Of a DNA stretch of 44,520 nucleotides, positions 23,635 through 30,910 are shown in pieces. The DNA lies in NCBI GenBank assembly GCA_044445965.1, contig JBIOEJ010000036.1:1-44520 (forward strand), given 5' to 3'. The notes beneath the pieces were generated by a model, which was given only the letters and a program-made list of their open reading frames with translations, had not been told where the DNA came from and ran no database searches. Numbering within the stretch: the stretch's first letter is position 1; every line of letters begins with the position of its first letter. A program made the translations under genes and the position numbers. Origin of the DNA: GAS188 sp044445965. Its GTDB lineage: Bacteria; Pseudomonadota; Alphaproteobacteria; Rhizobiales; Beijerinckiaceae.

Positions 23635-25494
23635 TCACCACACAACGGGATGCGTCTTCCCGGTCTGCACATTGATGAAGCCTTCCGGCGCCTCCTTGCA
23701 GGGCGCGACCAGCACCCAGGTCCAGGGTGCGCAGGTGAGCGTCGCGAACATCAGCCGTTCCGGAAAGCCCGGATACCAGCGAGGCCGGAAGGTCGGCTCG
23801 TACATCCAGTCGACCTTCTTGGCCTCGGCGTAGAGGCGCTGCATCTCGGCGTCGAGCTCCTCGGCCGGCCGGCAGGTCATGAGGCCGCCGATCTCGAAGC
23901 GCACCGTGGCGGCGAGCTTGCCCTCGCGCACCATCGCCCAGCCGCCCTGGGTCTCGATCAGCGTATTGACCGCGAGCGCCATGGCGGCGTCGGACGAGCC
24001 GACGGCCCAGACATTGTGCTTGTCATGGGCGACCGAGCAGGCGAGCGCCGTCTCCGGCGTGCGCGGCCCGCAGCCGCGCCAGAACATCTTCGAGATTTTC
24101 GCCTCGCCTGAAAAGCGATCGACGATGGCGAATTTGGTGATGTTCTCCGAAGGGTCGCGCTGCACCTCTCCATCGCGAACCGGCAGCTCGAGCGTGTAGA
24201 ATTCCGGGTGCCAATGGAAGGGCCGGATGACGGCGGCCTTCATGGTCGAGCGACCGGGCTCGGCCTTCAGCGCGAAGTCCTCCGCCGTCACCTTGCGGCG
24301 GATATTGATGGTGTTGGTCGCCCAGCTCGGCCAATCGATGCGCGGCACCGGTCCGGTATAGCGCTTCCCCTGGGACACCTGCGCGCCATCGGCCCAGACT
24401 TTCTCGATCGCGAGCTTCTGCACGTCGGAGACGAGCACGACATCGGCGAAACGGCCGGGCGAGAGCGAGCCGACGAACGGGGTGAGCCGCATATGGCGCG
24501 CCGGGTTGACGGTCGAGCATTGGATGGCGATCTCCGGCGACAGCCCGTTCTCGATCGCGAGCCGCGTATTGTGGTCGCTGGCGCCGAGCTCGAGCGTATG
24601 CGAGGCCGAGCGGTCATCGGTGGTGAAGCCGATCTGCGACCAGTCGGCGAGACCCTTGCCGATCAGGAACTTGATGATCTCGGGCATCGCATAGATGCGC
24701 AGCTCGACGAAGAGGCCGCGCATCAGCTTGTCCCAGGTCTCCTCCGGCGTCTGCACCTCATGGTCGGAGGCGAGCCCCGCCGCCGCGAAGGCGTTGATCG
24801 AGGAAAGATCGCGCAAGCCCGAACCATGGCCCTCGACCACGCCGCGCGCCGCGAAGGTCGCCTCGATCATGCCCCAGAGTCGCCGATAGGACGGGTTCTC
24901 GGGGTTCCACACCGCCGGCCAGTCCATGACCTCGTCGAGGCCGGCGACCATCAGGCTTTCGGCCAGGAACTGCTTTTGCTCGGCATGGCCGAAATAGCCC
25001 CCGCCCCATTCATAGGCGGTCGGCGGCACGGCCGAGCCCGGCAGCGGGAATATCTTCAAGGGCGAGCCGCGCTTCCTCGCCGCTAGCCAGAATTCGAGAT
25101 TGTGCGGACCATCGACATTGGAGAATTCGTGGCTCGCCTCGCAAGTCCAGGTATTGCCGCGCGGCAGGACCAGCGCCGCCTCCCATTCGGGCGTCAGATG
25201 CGAGCTCTCGATATGCTTGTGGACCTCGCCGAAGCCAGGCACGGCCGAAAGCTTCGGCTCGTGGAAGTGCTCCTTGACGTCGCCTTGATATTGGCCAGCG
25301 GGCCCGACCCAGGCGATGCGGCGCCCCTTGACGACGATTTCCCAATCCTCTTGCCAGGACCGCGTATGGACATCGAGAAGGCGCCCGACGCGCAGCGCCT
25401 TGTCGGCCGGGCGCTTGCCGAGCGCCGTGAGCACGAGGTCCTGGCGGATGCGGACCTCGTTCGCCGCGTCGATCAGGGTGTCGTCATTCGTCAT
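23635..25494 (-). CDS. ade: Adenine deaminase (amidohydrolase superfamily)
   Basis: A cytoplasmic metal-dependent hydrolase of 619 residues that converts adenine to hypoxanthine and ammonia. The metal-binding motif appears as PGFGEVHKHIESSHLTPEW (residues 86-104, His92 and His94), a variant of the usual PGFIDxHxHIESS. VVEGHGSGL, FTTDDRSASHTLELG and GSLSPGRFADVVLVSDV follow, and the C-terminal domain ends with the substrate-proximal MFATLTCAPWTWVL. The length and the two-domain layout fit COG1001, in the slightly longer subgroup. The start is ATG 25494. It lies 170 bases upstream of the purine permease gene on the same strand, which supports purine salvage. Confidence 0.9.
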   Translation of the reverse strand: MTNDDTLIDAANEVRIRQDLVLTALGKRPADKALRVGRLLDVHTRSWQEDWEIVVKGRRIAWVGPAGQYQGDVKEHFHEPKLSAVPGFGEVHKHIESSHLTPEWEAALVLPRGNTWTCEASHEFSNVDGPHNLEFWLAARKRGSPLKIFPLPGSAVPPTAYEWGGGYFGHAEQKQFLAESLMVAGLDEVMDWPAVWNPENPSYRRLWGMIEATFAARGVVEGHGSGLRDLSSINAFAAAGLASDHEVQTPEETWDKLMRGLFVELRIYAMPEIIKFLIGKGLADWSQIGFTTDDRSASHTLELGASDHNTRLAIENGLSPEIAIQCSTVNPARHMRLTPFVGSLSPGRFADVVLVSDVQKLAIEKVWADGAQVSQGKRYTGPVPRIDWPSWATNTINIRRKVTAEDFALKAEPGRSTMKAAVIRPFHWHPEFYTLELPVRDGEVQRDPSENITKFAIVDRFSGEAKISKMFWRGCGPRTPETALACSVAHDKHNVWAVGSSDAAMALAVNTLIETQGGWAMVREGKLAATVRFEIGGLMTCRPAEELDAEMQRLYAEAKKVDWMYEPTFRPRWYPGFPERLMFATLTCAPWTWVLVAPCKEAPEGFINVQTGKTHPVVW

Positions 25495-25575
25495 ATCCGC
25501 CTCGCCTGAAAGCGCTCAGATCCGCAATGCTGCGAAAGAGCCACGCTTGTCTCTGTCTTGAGAACAGTGGCTCGG

Positions 25576-25848
25576 TTACCGCCCGTAGTGAAAGCGGCAC
25601 GCAGCAATTTCAAGCGCTCGATCGGCGCCAGCGCCACTCACCCTGTAAACCAGCCGATGTTCGCGAGTGATCCGACGGGACCACCAGCCTTGGAAATTGC
25701 CAAGCAATGGCTCCGGCTTGCCGATGCCCCTGATTGGCGAGCGGAGCGTATCCTTGATCAGCTCGTTCAATCGGGCGAGCGTCGCCATGTCGGTCTGCTG
25801 CCAAAATTGATAATCGGACCAGGTCACCTCAGAGAAGACGAGCTTCAC
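25576..25848 (-). CDS. yoeB: YoeB-type mRNA interferase toxin
   Basis: A 90-residue RelE-superfamily toxin that cleaves mRNA at the ribosomal A site. The start is GTG 25848, overlapping the antitoxin stop as GTGA. Key residues match E. coli YoeB: GKPEPL with Glu46, SRRITREHRLVY with Arg65, and the C-terminal CRFHY with the catalytic His (His87 here, since the loop before it is four residues longer) and Tyr. The longer frame to 26181 covers the antitoxin gene and is not real. It is co-transcribed with the YefM-type antitoxin upstream. The catalytic set is intact, so the toxin looks functional. Confidence 0.95.
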   Translation of the reverse strand: MKLVFSEVTWSDYQFWQQTDMATLARLNELIKDTLRSPIRGIGKPEPLLGNFQGWWSRRITREHRLVYRVSGAGADRALEIAACRFHYGR

Positions 25849-26099
25849 TCTTCGATCAAGCTCCGCTCGACGCCCTTGCCGGCGTTGAGCTGATCGATCG
25901 AGCGTCGCAGATGGTTGGCGTTGGCCGGTGTGCTGAGAAGATGAAGGGTCTCGCGCAGCCCCGCCAGTTCGGCGAGCGGCATGATCACCACGGGCTCGTG
26001 GTTTTGACGAGTGACGACGAGTTCGGTTCGATCGGATTCGATCTGGTCGAAATGCTTCGCCATGTTGGCGCGCAAATCGGTGAAGGTGATATGGGACAT
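25845..26099 (-). CDS. yefM: YefM/Phd-type antitoxin
   Basis: 84 residues from ATG 26099: MSHITFTDLRANMAKHFDQI is the Phd/YefM DNA-binding N-terminus, followed by ELVVTRQNHEPVVIMPLAEL. The C-terminal NHLRRSIDQLNAGKGVE helix is the toxin-neutralising part. It starts with a good ribosome site on the minus strand (GGAGGCCTCG) and ends in an overlap with the yoeB start. Such antitoxins repress their own operon as a complex with the toxin. The upstream gap carries a TGTACATATATCGGTACA-like AT-rich palindrome (26119-26136), a plausible operator. Confidence 0.94.
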   Translation of the reverse strand: MSHITFTDLRANMAKHFDQIESDRTELVVTRQNHEPVVIMPLAELAGLRETLHLLSTPANANHLRRSIDQLNAGKGVERSLIEE

Positions 26100-26118
26100 C
26101 GAGGCCTCCCGAATGCCC

Positions 26119-26136
26119 TGTACATATATCGGTACA
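26119..26136. promoter_or_regulatory. Candidate YefM-YoeB operator
   Basis: The sequence TGTACATATATCGGTACA, 20 bases upstream of the antitoxin ATG, contains TGTAC and GTACA as inverted arms around an AT-rich centre. YefM-family operators are palindromes with a TGTACA core, so this fits the known E. coli type. Assignment is from position and motif. Confidence 0.65.
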
Positions 26137-26195
26137 GCGCATGCCACCGCAAGAGGAGGCCGGGCCAATAGTTGTCGGCATCCGACGGTTCTCAG

Positions 26196-26975
26196 CTATT
26201 CCGCCGCGCCGATCCCCGACGCCTCCACCAGCACGCGGCGCAATTCCGGCGTGCAGGCGAGCACGGGGTTGCCCTTCGCCAATCCGTCGCCGCCGAGGAA
26301 ATCGCTCACATAGCCGCCGGATTCCTGCACCAAGAGCAGGCCGGCGAGCACGTCCCAGGCATTGATATGTTGCTCGAGGTAGCCGTCGAGGCGCCCTGCC
26401 GCCACATAGGCCATGCCGAGCGCGCCGGAGCCCGCGCGGATCATGCCGGCGCCCAGTCCCATGACGCGCTGCAAGAGCGCGATGAAGCCCGGAACGCCGC
26501 TGCGGTTGTTCCAGCCGATCTCCAGGGTAGCCGATCGGATATCGGCAGTCCCCGAGACCTTCATCGGCACGCCGTCGAGCGTCGCTCCGCCCCCGCGGGC
26601 GGCCGCGAACATTTCGTCTTGCATCGGATCATAGATGGCGCCGATATTCAGCTTCCCGTCCTTCAGATGGGCGATCGAGATGCAGAAATGCGGGATGCCG
26701 CGCGCGAAATTCGCGGTGCCGTCGATCGGATCGATGACCCAGACGCTGTCGGAGGCTTCCCGGCCGCCTTCCTCGCCGATGAAGGTATCGCCGGGGAAGA
26801 GCTCGGCGAGGCGCGTGACGACAAAGGCTTCGACTTCGCCATCGACCTCGGTCAGATAGTCCTGATGGCCCTTGAAGGAGAGCTTGAACGAGGACTGATC
26901 CTCGAAGCGCCGGCGCATCAGCTTGCCGGCCTCGCGCGCCAGGCCTTGCGCGCACAACAAACGGGGATCGGTCAT
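26196..26975 (-). CDS. Inositol monophosphatase family protein (SuhB-like)
   Basis: A cytoplasmic Mg-dependent, Li-sensitive phosphatase of 259 residues. Metal-site motifs are present: GEEGG (about residue 66), WVIDPIDGTANFARGIPHFCIS (about residues 78-99, DPIDGT) and the C-terminal INAWDVLAGLLLVQESGG (WDxAAG equivalent). All metal-binding acidic residues are visible. Members act on inositol-1-phosphate, fructose-1,6-bisphosphate, histidinol phosphate or PAP; which one applies here is not clear. The start is ATG 26975 (MTDPRLLCA); the longer frame to 27143 adds a non-conserved leader. It is bracketed by two toxin-antitoxin modules. Confidence 0.9.
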   Translation of the reverse strand: MTDPRLLCAQGLAREAGKLMRRRFEDQSSFKLSFKGHQDYLTEVDGEVEAFVVTRLAELFPGDTFIGEEGGREASDSVWVIDPIDGTANFARGIPHFCISIAHLKDGKLNIGAIYDPMQDEMFAAARGGGATLDGVPMKVSGTADIRSATLEIGWNNRSGVPGFIALLQRVMGLGAGMIRAGSGALGMAYVAAGRLDGYLEQHINAWDVLAGLLLVQESGGYVSDFLGGDGLAKGNPVLACTPELRRVLVEASGIGAAE

Positions 26976-27209
26976 GAGGCTTGTTCGGGCTCGAGGTTGG
27001 TCGCGGACGGCTCGTGTCGAGCCGGCGGGACGGCCCGCCGCTAGCATGGAGGCCCTGCCGAAGTCCACGCCCGGACAGAGAATGGAAGAAGAGCCAGGGC
27101 CAGCAGAAGAGGCGCAGAAGATCGCCAAGCCCATGAAGGCCAAGCCGCGCGGCCAGCGCCGTGCCGCTCGGCGACGATATCAGCCACGGAGCACAGAAAC
27201 TCGTTGGCG

Positions 27210-27247
27210 TTGACATGTGATCCACATGCATTCATGTTTTCCACATG
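27210..27247 (+). promoter_or_regulatory. Promoter with embedded operator for the toxin-antitoxin pair, predicted leaderless start
   Basis: A perfect -35 TTGACA (27210-27215) is followed after 17 bases by a weak -10 CATGTT (27233-27238). A start seven bases later falls on the A of the antitoxin ATG at 27245, and no Shine-Dalgarno is present. The spacer holds a perfect inverted repeat CATGTG-ATC-CACATG (27214-27228), and CCACATG recurs at 27241-27247 over the start codon. The antitoxin probably binds here. Confidence 0.55.
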
Positions 27248-27475
27248 ACCGTGATGATCCAAATTCGCAACGTGCCGGATGCGGTGCATCGGCAGCTCAA
27301 ATCGCGGGCGGCGCTGGCGGGCATGTCGCTCTCCGATTACCTGCTCGGCGAGATTCGCCGGGTGGCCGAGCGGCCGACCCTCGACGAGCTGCGAGCCCGT
27401 TTGGAGCGCCGCCCAGGGATGACCCCTTCGGTGGCGCCGGCTCAGGCGGTCCGCGCCGAACGCGACCGCCAATGA
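27245..27475 (+). CDS. FitA/VapB-type ribbon-helix-helix antitoxin
   Basis: 76 residues. The N-terminal strand MIQIRNVPDAVHRQLKSRAA and helix AGMSLSDYLLGEIRRVAERP make a ribbon-helix-helix DNA-binding fold of the FitA type (Arc-like). The C-terminal half (DELRARLERRPG and a tail) would wrap the PIN toxin. The start is ATG 27245, or ATG 27254 if the first three codons are not used. There is no ribosome-binding sequence before either. The stop overlaps the toxin start as ATGA. The palindromes in its promoter suggest autoregulation. Confidence 0.9.
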   Translation: MTVMIQIRNVPDAVHRQLKSRAALAGMSLSDYLLGEIRRVAERPTLDELRARLERRPGMTPSVAPAQAVRAERDRQ

Positions 27476-27864
27476 TCGTCGTCGATGCTTCGGCCCTGCT
27501 CGAAGCGCTGCTGCGCACGCCGGCGGCACGAGCGGTGGAAAGGTGGCTATTCGATGCTCGCCAGACGCTGCACGCGCCTCATTTGCTCGACATCGAGGTC
27601 GCGCAGGTGATCCGCCGCTACGCGGCGAATGGCGAGATCGATAGCGAACGCGGCCGCACGGCTCTCGCCGACCTCGCGGACCTTCCCTTGCACCGATATC
27701 CACACGACTTCCTCTTGCCGCGCGTCTGGGAATTGCGGAACAATCTCACGGCCTATGACGCCGTCTACGTCGCTCTTGCCGAAGCGCTCGACGCTCCGCT
27801 GCTTACGCGCGACCGACGTCTCGCCGCTGCGGCCGGCCATCATGCGCGGGTCGAGTTGGTGTGA
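27472..27864 (+). CDS. vapC: PIN-domain ribonuclease toxin (VapC/FitB type)
   Basis: 130 residues. The PIN acidic residues are all visible: Asp5 in IVVDASALLEALL, Glu42 in HLLDIEVAQVIRRY, Asp96 in NLTAYDAVYVALAEAL and Asp114 in LLTRDRRLAAAAG. These proteins are Mg-dependent RNases, often cutting tRNA or rRNA, held inactive by the partner antitoxin. ATG 27472 overlaps the antitoxin stop by four bases; the longer frame opening at 27217 covers the antitoxin. The gene ends 72 bases before the 3' end of tRNA-Pro. The catalytic set is intact. Confidence 0.94.
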   Translation: MIVVDASALLEALLRTPAARAVERWLFDARQTLHAPHLLDIEVAQVIRRYAANGEIDSERGRTALADLADLPLHRYPHDFLLPRVWELRNNLTAYDAVYVALAEALDAPLLTRDRRLAAAAGHHARVELV

Positions 27865-27936
27865 AAGCCTCCCGATCCACGGAGCGCCACGCTCGGGGGG
27901 AGCGCTTCGGTGATCGGCCAAAGCCGGCGATCTGAC

Positions 27937-28013
27937 TGGTCGGAGTGATAGGATTTGAACCTACGACCCCCTCGTCCCGAACGAGGTGCTCTACCAGGCT
28001 GAGCCACACTCCG
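27937..28013 (-). tRNA. tRNA-Pro (CGG)
   Basis: 77 bases with encoded CCA. The acceptor CGGAGTG pairs with CACTCCG over 7 bp. The D-arm has AGCCTGGTAGAGC, the anticodon stem CCTCG/CGAGG holds loop TTCGGGA with anticodon CGG (codon CCG), and the T-arm is GTAGGTTCAAATCCTAT. The body closely matches bacterial proK-type tRNA. It is transcribed opposite to the toxin-antitoxin pair beside it. Confidence 0.96.
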
Positions 28014-28095
28014 ACTGGGCTGCATATAACCCCACCGGCGTCGAGCGGCAAGGAACTTACCGGCAGGAACTTTACTCGGGGCGCAAAACCCTTCT

Positions 28096-28132
28096 CGTCA
28101 TGGCCGGGCTTGGCCTGGCTTGGCCCATGACG
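28096..28132. repeat. Short palindromic intergenic repeat (CGTCATGGCCG type), second copy
   Basis: CGTCATGGCCGGGC (from 28096) and GGCCCATGACG (to 28132) form imperfect arms around GCTTGGCC repeats. It is related to the copy at 1906-1953. It lies in the leader region of the peptide-type binding protein. Confidence 0.55.
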
Positions 28133-28196
28133 GAGACGCTACTCGCCATTCGCCACTCGCCGTTCTCCCCCGCTGTTGCGCAAGCGCGCGACATGT

Positions 28197-28214
28197 AGTT
28201 AGATCGATCCAAAT
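28197..28214 (+). promoter_or_regulatory. Candidate LacI-family operator, copy A
   Basis: AGTTAGA-TCGA-TCCAAAT, an imperfect palindrome centred on CG, 43 bases upstream of the binding-protein start. Extended by AGC, it matches 18 of 21 positions of the sequence at 37051-37071. A central CG in an 18-base palindrome is typical for LacI-family regulators, one of which is encoded at 33750. Confidence 0.6.
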
Positions 28215-28257
28215 AGCGTTCGCAAAGCCTGAAGAAACGCTGCCAGGGAGGATAGCG

Positions 28258-29880
28258 ATGACGAGGGACGGATCGGGCTTCATCAGCCGCCGGCAATTGA
28301 CGAAGCTGCTGGGCGCGGGCGGAGCGGCGCTGGCGGCGGGGCTCCCGGAGGGCGTTTTCGCGCAGGCTTCCAAGACGACGCTGGTGATCGGCATCGACAT
28401 CAGCGACACCGTCACGCTCGATCCGGCGCGCCAGGCCCAATACACGCCGCCGATGACGCTGACCGCCGCCTACGACATGCTGGTCACCATGGATCCCGGC
28501 GACTACATCGATCTCAAGCCGGCGCTCGCCACCAAATGGGCGCGCACGCCGGACGGCAAGGGCTGGCGCTTCACCATCCGCGAGGGCGTGAAGTTCGCGA
28601 GCGGCAATCCGATGACGGTCGACGACGTCAAATGGTCGCTCGACCGCGTCCTCTATCTCGGCGACCAGCCCTCCCAATACATCGCCAATATCGATCACAC
28701 CGCCATCGTCGACGACAAGACGGTGGACGTGGTCCTGAAGAACCCCGGCGAGCCGATCCTGACGGTTCTCGCGGCGCCCGGCTTCCCCGTGCTCGACCGC
28801 AAGCTCTTGGAGCAGCATGGCGGCGACGGCTCGACGGAGGCCAAGACCAAGGACAAGGCCTCGACCTGGCTCAACGACAATTCTGCCGGCACCGGCGCCT
28901 ATCGCCTGGTGCGCTTCGAGCGCAACGCCCAGATCCAGCTGGTGCGCAACGAGTATTTCTGGCGCGGCAAGCTGCCCTTCGAACGCGTCATCATCCGCCA
29001 TATCGGCGACAGCGCGGCGCAGCTCCTCGCCATCAGGCGCGGCGACATCGATATCGCCTTCAACCTGATCCCCGAGCAGGTGGCGACCTTGAAGTCCGAA
29101 GCCAAGGTGCGCCTCGAATCCTTGACCAGCCTCGACTTCGTCTACATGGCGCTGACGCAGGAGCCGGAATTCAACAAGGCGCTCGCCGTCAAGGAGGCGC
29201 GCCAGGCGATCGGCTACGCCATCGACTATGACGGCATCAAGACCTCGATGCTCGGCGGGGCGGCCTTGCGGCCGGCGCACTTCCTGCCGATCGGCGTCTC
29301 CGGCTCGACCGAGGAGATCGCGCGCCGGATCGGCTTCCGGCAGGACCTCGCCAAGGCGAAGGAGCTGCTCGCCAAGGCCGGCATGCCGGACGGCTTCGAG
29401 TTCGAGATCGGCTACGGCAACGCGGCCATCGCCGGCATCTCTTATCAAACCTTGGCGCAGAAGCTGCAGGCCGACCTTGCGCGCGTCGGCATCAAGGCGA
29501 AGCTCAACCCGATGGACCAGGTGAACGCCCGCACCCAGTATACGACCGGCAAGGCGCCGGGCGGCACGCTGACCTTCTGGAACCCGCCGGCCGTCGAGAA
29601 CCTGCTCTGGGCCGCGGCGACCGTCGAGCGGGTGGCCAAGCGCGTGCATTGGACGCCGCCCGAAGCCCTCATCAAGCTGGTGCATGACGCGGCGGCCGAG
29701 AGCGATCCGAAGAAGCAGGCGGAGATGTGGGTCGACTATCAAAAGCAGATGGTCGACCAGGCGAACCACTTCCTGCTGTTCCAGCCGATCTACCAGATCG
29801 CCGTGCGCGATTCGATCGCGAAGCTGCCGCTCACGGCGGCTGGCTGGCAGCTCGACATGTATGGCGTGAAGCCGGCTTAG
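28258..29880 (+). CDS. Peptide/nickel-type ABC transporter substrate-binding protein (DppA/OppA family)
   Basis: A periplasmic binding protein of 540 residues. The start ATG 28258 follows AGGGAGG (28245-28251). The N-terminus carries a twin-arginine motif, ISRRQLTKLLGAGGAALAAG, with a cut near VFA-QAS. The mature part is the SBP family 5 fold: VIGIDISDTVTLDPARQAQYT, DGKGWRFTIREGVKFASGNPMTVDDVKWSLDR, NEYFWRGKLPFERVIIRHI and QAIGYAIDYDGIK. Such proteins bind peptides, nickel chelates, opines, glycosides or organic acids. No permease is adjacent; a matching permease-ATPase operon lies at 37372-41455, and both share a candidate operator. Confidence 0.92.
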   Translation: MTRDGSGFISRRQLTKLLGAGGAALAAGLPEGVFAQASKTTLVIGIDISDTVTLDPARQAQYTPPMTLTAAYDMLVTMDPGDYIDLKPALATKWARTPDGKGWRFTIREGVKFASGNPMTVDDVKWSLDRVLYLGDQPSQYIANIDHTAIVDDKTVDVVLKNPGEPILTVLAAPGFPVLDRKLLEQHGGDGSTEAKTKDKASTWLNDNSAGTGAYRLVRFERNAQIQLVRNEYFWRGKLPFERVIIRHIGDSAAQLLAIRRGDIDIAFNLIPEQVATLKSEAKVRLESLTSLDFVYMALTQEPEFNKALAVKEARQAIGYAIDYDGIKTSMLGGAALRPAHFLPIGVSGSTEEIARRIGFRQDLAKAKELLAKAGMPDGFEFEIGYGNAAIAGISYQTLAQKLQADLARVGIKAKLNPMDQVNARTQYTTGKAPGGTLTFWNPPAVENLLWAAATVERVAKRVHWTPPEALIKLVHDAAAESDPKKQAEMWVDYQKQMVDQANHFLLFQPIYQIAVRDSIAKLPLTAAGWQLDMYGVKPA

Positions 29881-29903
29881 GGGGCCGCGTCGCCACTCGG
29901 AGC

Positions 29904-29920
29904 GGCGGCGTCCCGCCGCC
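29904..29920 (+). terminator. Hairpin after the binding-protein gene
   Basis: GGCGGCG (29904-29910), loop TCC, CGCCGCC (29914-29920): a perfect, very GC-rich stem 24 bases after the stop, without a T-tract. The rest of the 320-base gap 29881-30200 holds the 17-base tandem repeat and the leader of the next gene. Confidence 0.45.
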
Positions 29921-30000
29921 CGGTGATGCTCGAGGTTCGCGCGCGCCCTCCAGGCGGCGCTTGACGGTTTTCTTTAGTTCAATCTTCATGCCCAGGCCAT

Positions 30001-30085
30001 CGTGCTCTTGGGCAACACGTGCTCTTGGGCAACACGTGCTCCTGGGCAACACGTGCTCCTGGGCAACACGTGCTCCTGGGCCACT
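30001..30085. repeat. Tandem repeat, five units of 17 bases
   Basis: Units start at 30001, 30018, 30035, 30052 and 30069 with consensus CGTGCTC(T/C)TGGGCAACA. Units 1-2 have T and units 3-5 have C at position 8; unit 5 diverges at the end. Each junction makes a CACGTG palindrome. Seventeen is not a multiple of three, so the repeat is not coding. There are no spacers, so it is not a CRISPR array. Confidence 0.9.
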
Positions 30086-30200
30086 CCTGCCGGGATCCGC
30101 CGAGCTCTTCCGCTCATCAATTCGGGCTTGCTTCGTTCCTAATAGTCCCCTATATGGGGAATGGCCCTTTGAGAGAAATGGGAGCGCAGGAGGCATTGCA

Positions 30201-30734
30201 ATGGCAGACCATGACCGCAAGCTCGACAGCCGGACCGCAACCGCCGATGCGGGGCAAGGGCCGCGGCAGCATTTGTTCCGCAAGGGCCGGTCCGGCAATC
30301 CGCGCGGCAGGCCGATAGGCTCCGGCAATGTCGCGAAGGCGAGGCTCAAGGCCGTGTTCGACGACGCGGCCGGGCCGATCGGCGACAAGGTCGTCGAGCT
30401 TGCGCTCGCCGGCGATCTCGGTGCGCTGAAGGTTTGCCTCGACCGCATCCTGCCGGTGAGGCGCGACGAACCCGTTTTCCTGGAGATGCCGAAGATCACC
30501 ACGGCGGAAGATTTGCCGGAGGCCTGCGGCACGATCGTCGGAGCGGTGGCTGGCGGCGAAATAACGCCCGCCGAAGCGCTGCATGTCTTCAGGGTGATCG
30601 AGACCGCCGCCGGGGTGCTGCGTGCCGCCGATGCCGCTGCGCAGCCGCAGGATCAAGTGAGATATACGATCAGTGATGAGCCGCTGTCGGCGGAAGAATG
30701 GGAAGCGACATATGGCAAGCCGGCGGCGAGTTGA
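30201..30734 (+). CDS. DUF5681-domain protein
   Basis: A 177-residue cytoplasmic protein. The N-terminal LFRKGRSGNPRGRPIGSGN matches the FKxGxSGNPxGRPxGSxN signature of the DUF5681 family, followed by VVELALAGDLGALKVCLDRILPVRRDEPVFLEMP, which is also typical. The basic, glycine/arginine-rich start could bind nucleic acid. No function is known to me; relatives are often found near phage-like or mobile genes, none of which is seen here. ATG 30201 has GCAGGAGG (30186-30193) at good spacing; the longer frame from 29727 overlaps the binding protein and the tandem repeat and is rejected. It stands alone. Confidence 0.85.
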   Translation: MADHDRKLDSRTATADAGQGPRQHLFRKGRSGNPRGRPIGSGNVAKARLKAVFDDAAGPIGDKVVELALAGDLGALKVCLDRILPVRRDEPVFLEMPKITTAEDLPEACGTIVGAVAGGEITPAEALHVFRVIETAAGVLRAADAAAQPQDQVRYTISDEPLSAEEWEATYGKPAAS

Positions 30735-30812
30735 TGGCGGGCCATGGTCGCCGTCATCTCGTATTGCAGCGCAGCAAATCGTGCATTCCGTCTGGCCGGT
30801 TCAACTGTATTT

Positions 30813-30831
30813 CATCTGTTAATAACAGATG
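30813..30831. promoter_or_regulatory. Inverted repeat between DUF5681 and dehydrogenase genes
   Basis: CATCTGTT (30813-30820), AAT, AACAGATG (30824-30831): a perfect 8-base palindrome in an AT-rich patch of the gap 30735-30910. The flanking genes converge, so this may be a terminator stem or a protein site. Confidence 0.35.
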
Positions 30832-30910
30832 TTGCACTGCAGCAGGAGCTGGATCCACACCTGCCAGCTGACCGCGCCAGGACCCAACTGGAAAAAGCGC
30901 GCCCGAGCGC

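Noticed and set aside
27041..27703. A 220-residue minus-strand frame near the toxin-antitoxin pair
   Set aside because: It overlaps the antitoxin and toxin genes on the opposite strand and has no recognisable motif.
28072..29769. A 565-residue minus-strand frame over the peptide-type binding protein
   Set aside because: Shadow of the binding-protein gene, with low complexity in Arg, His and Leu and no motif.
30001..30085. A CRISPR array
   Set aside because: The 17-base units are directly adjacent without spacers, and there are no cas genes.
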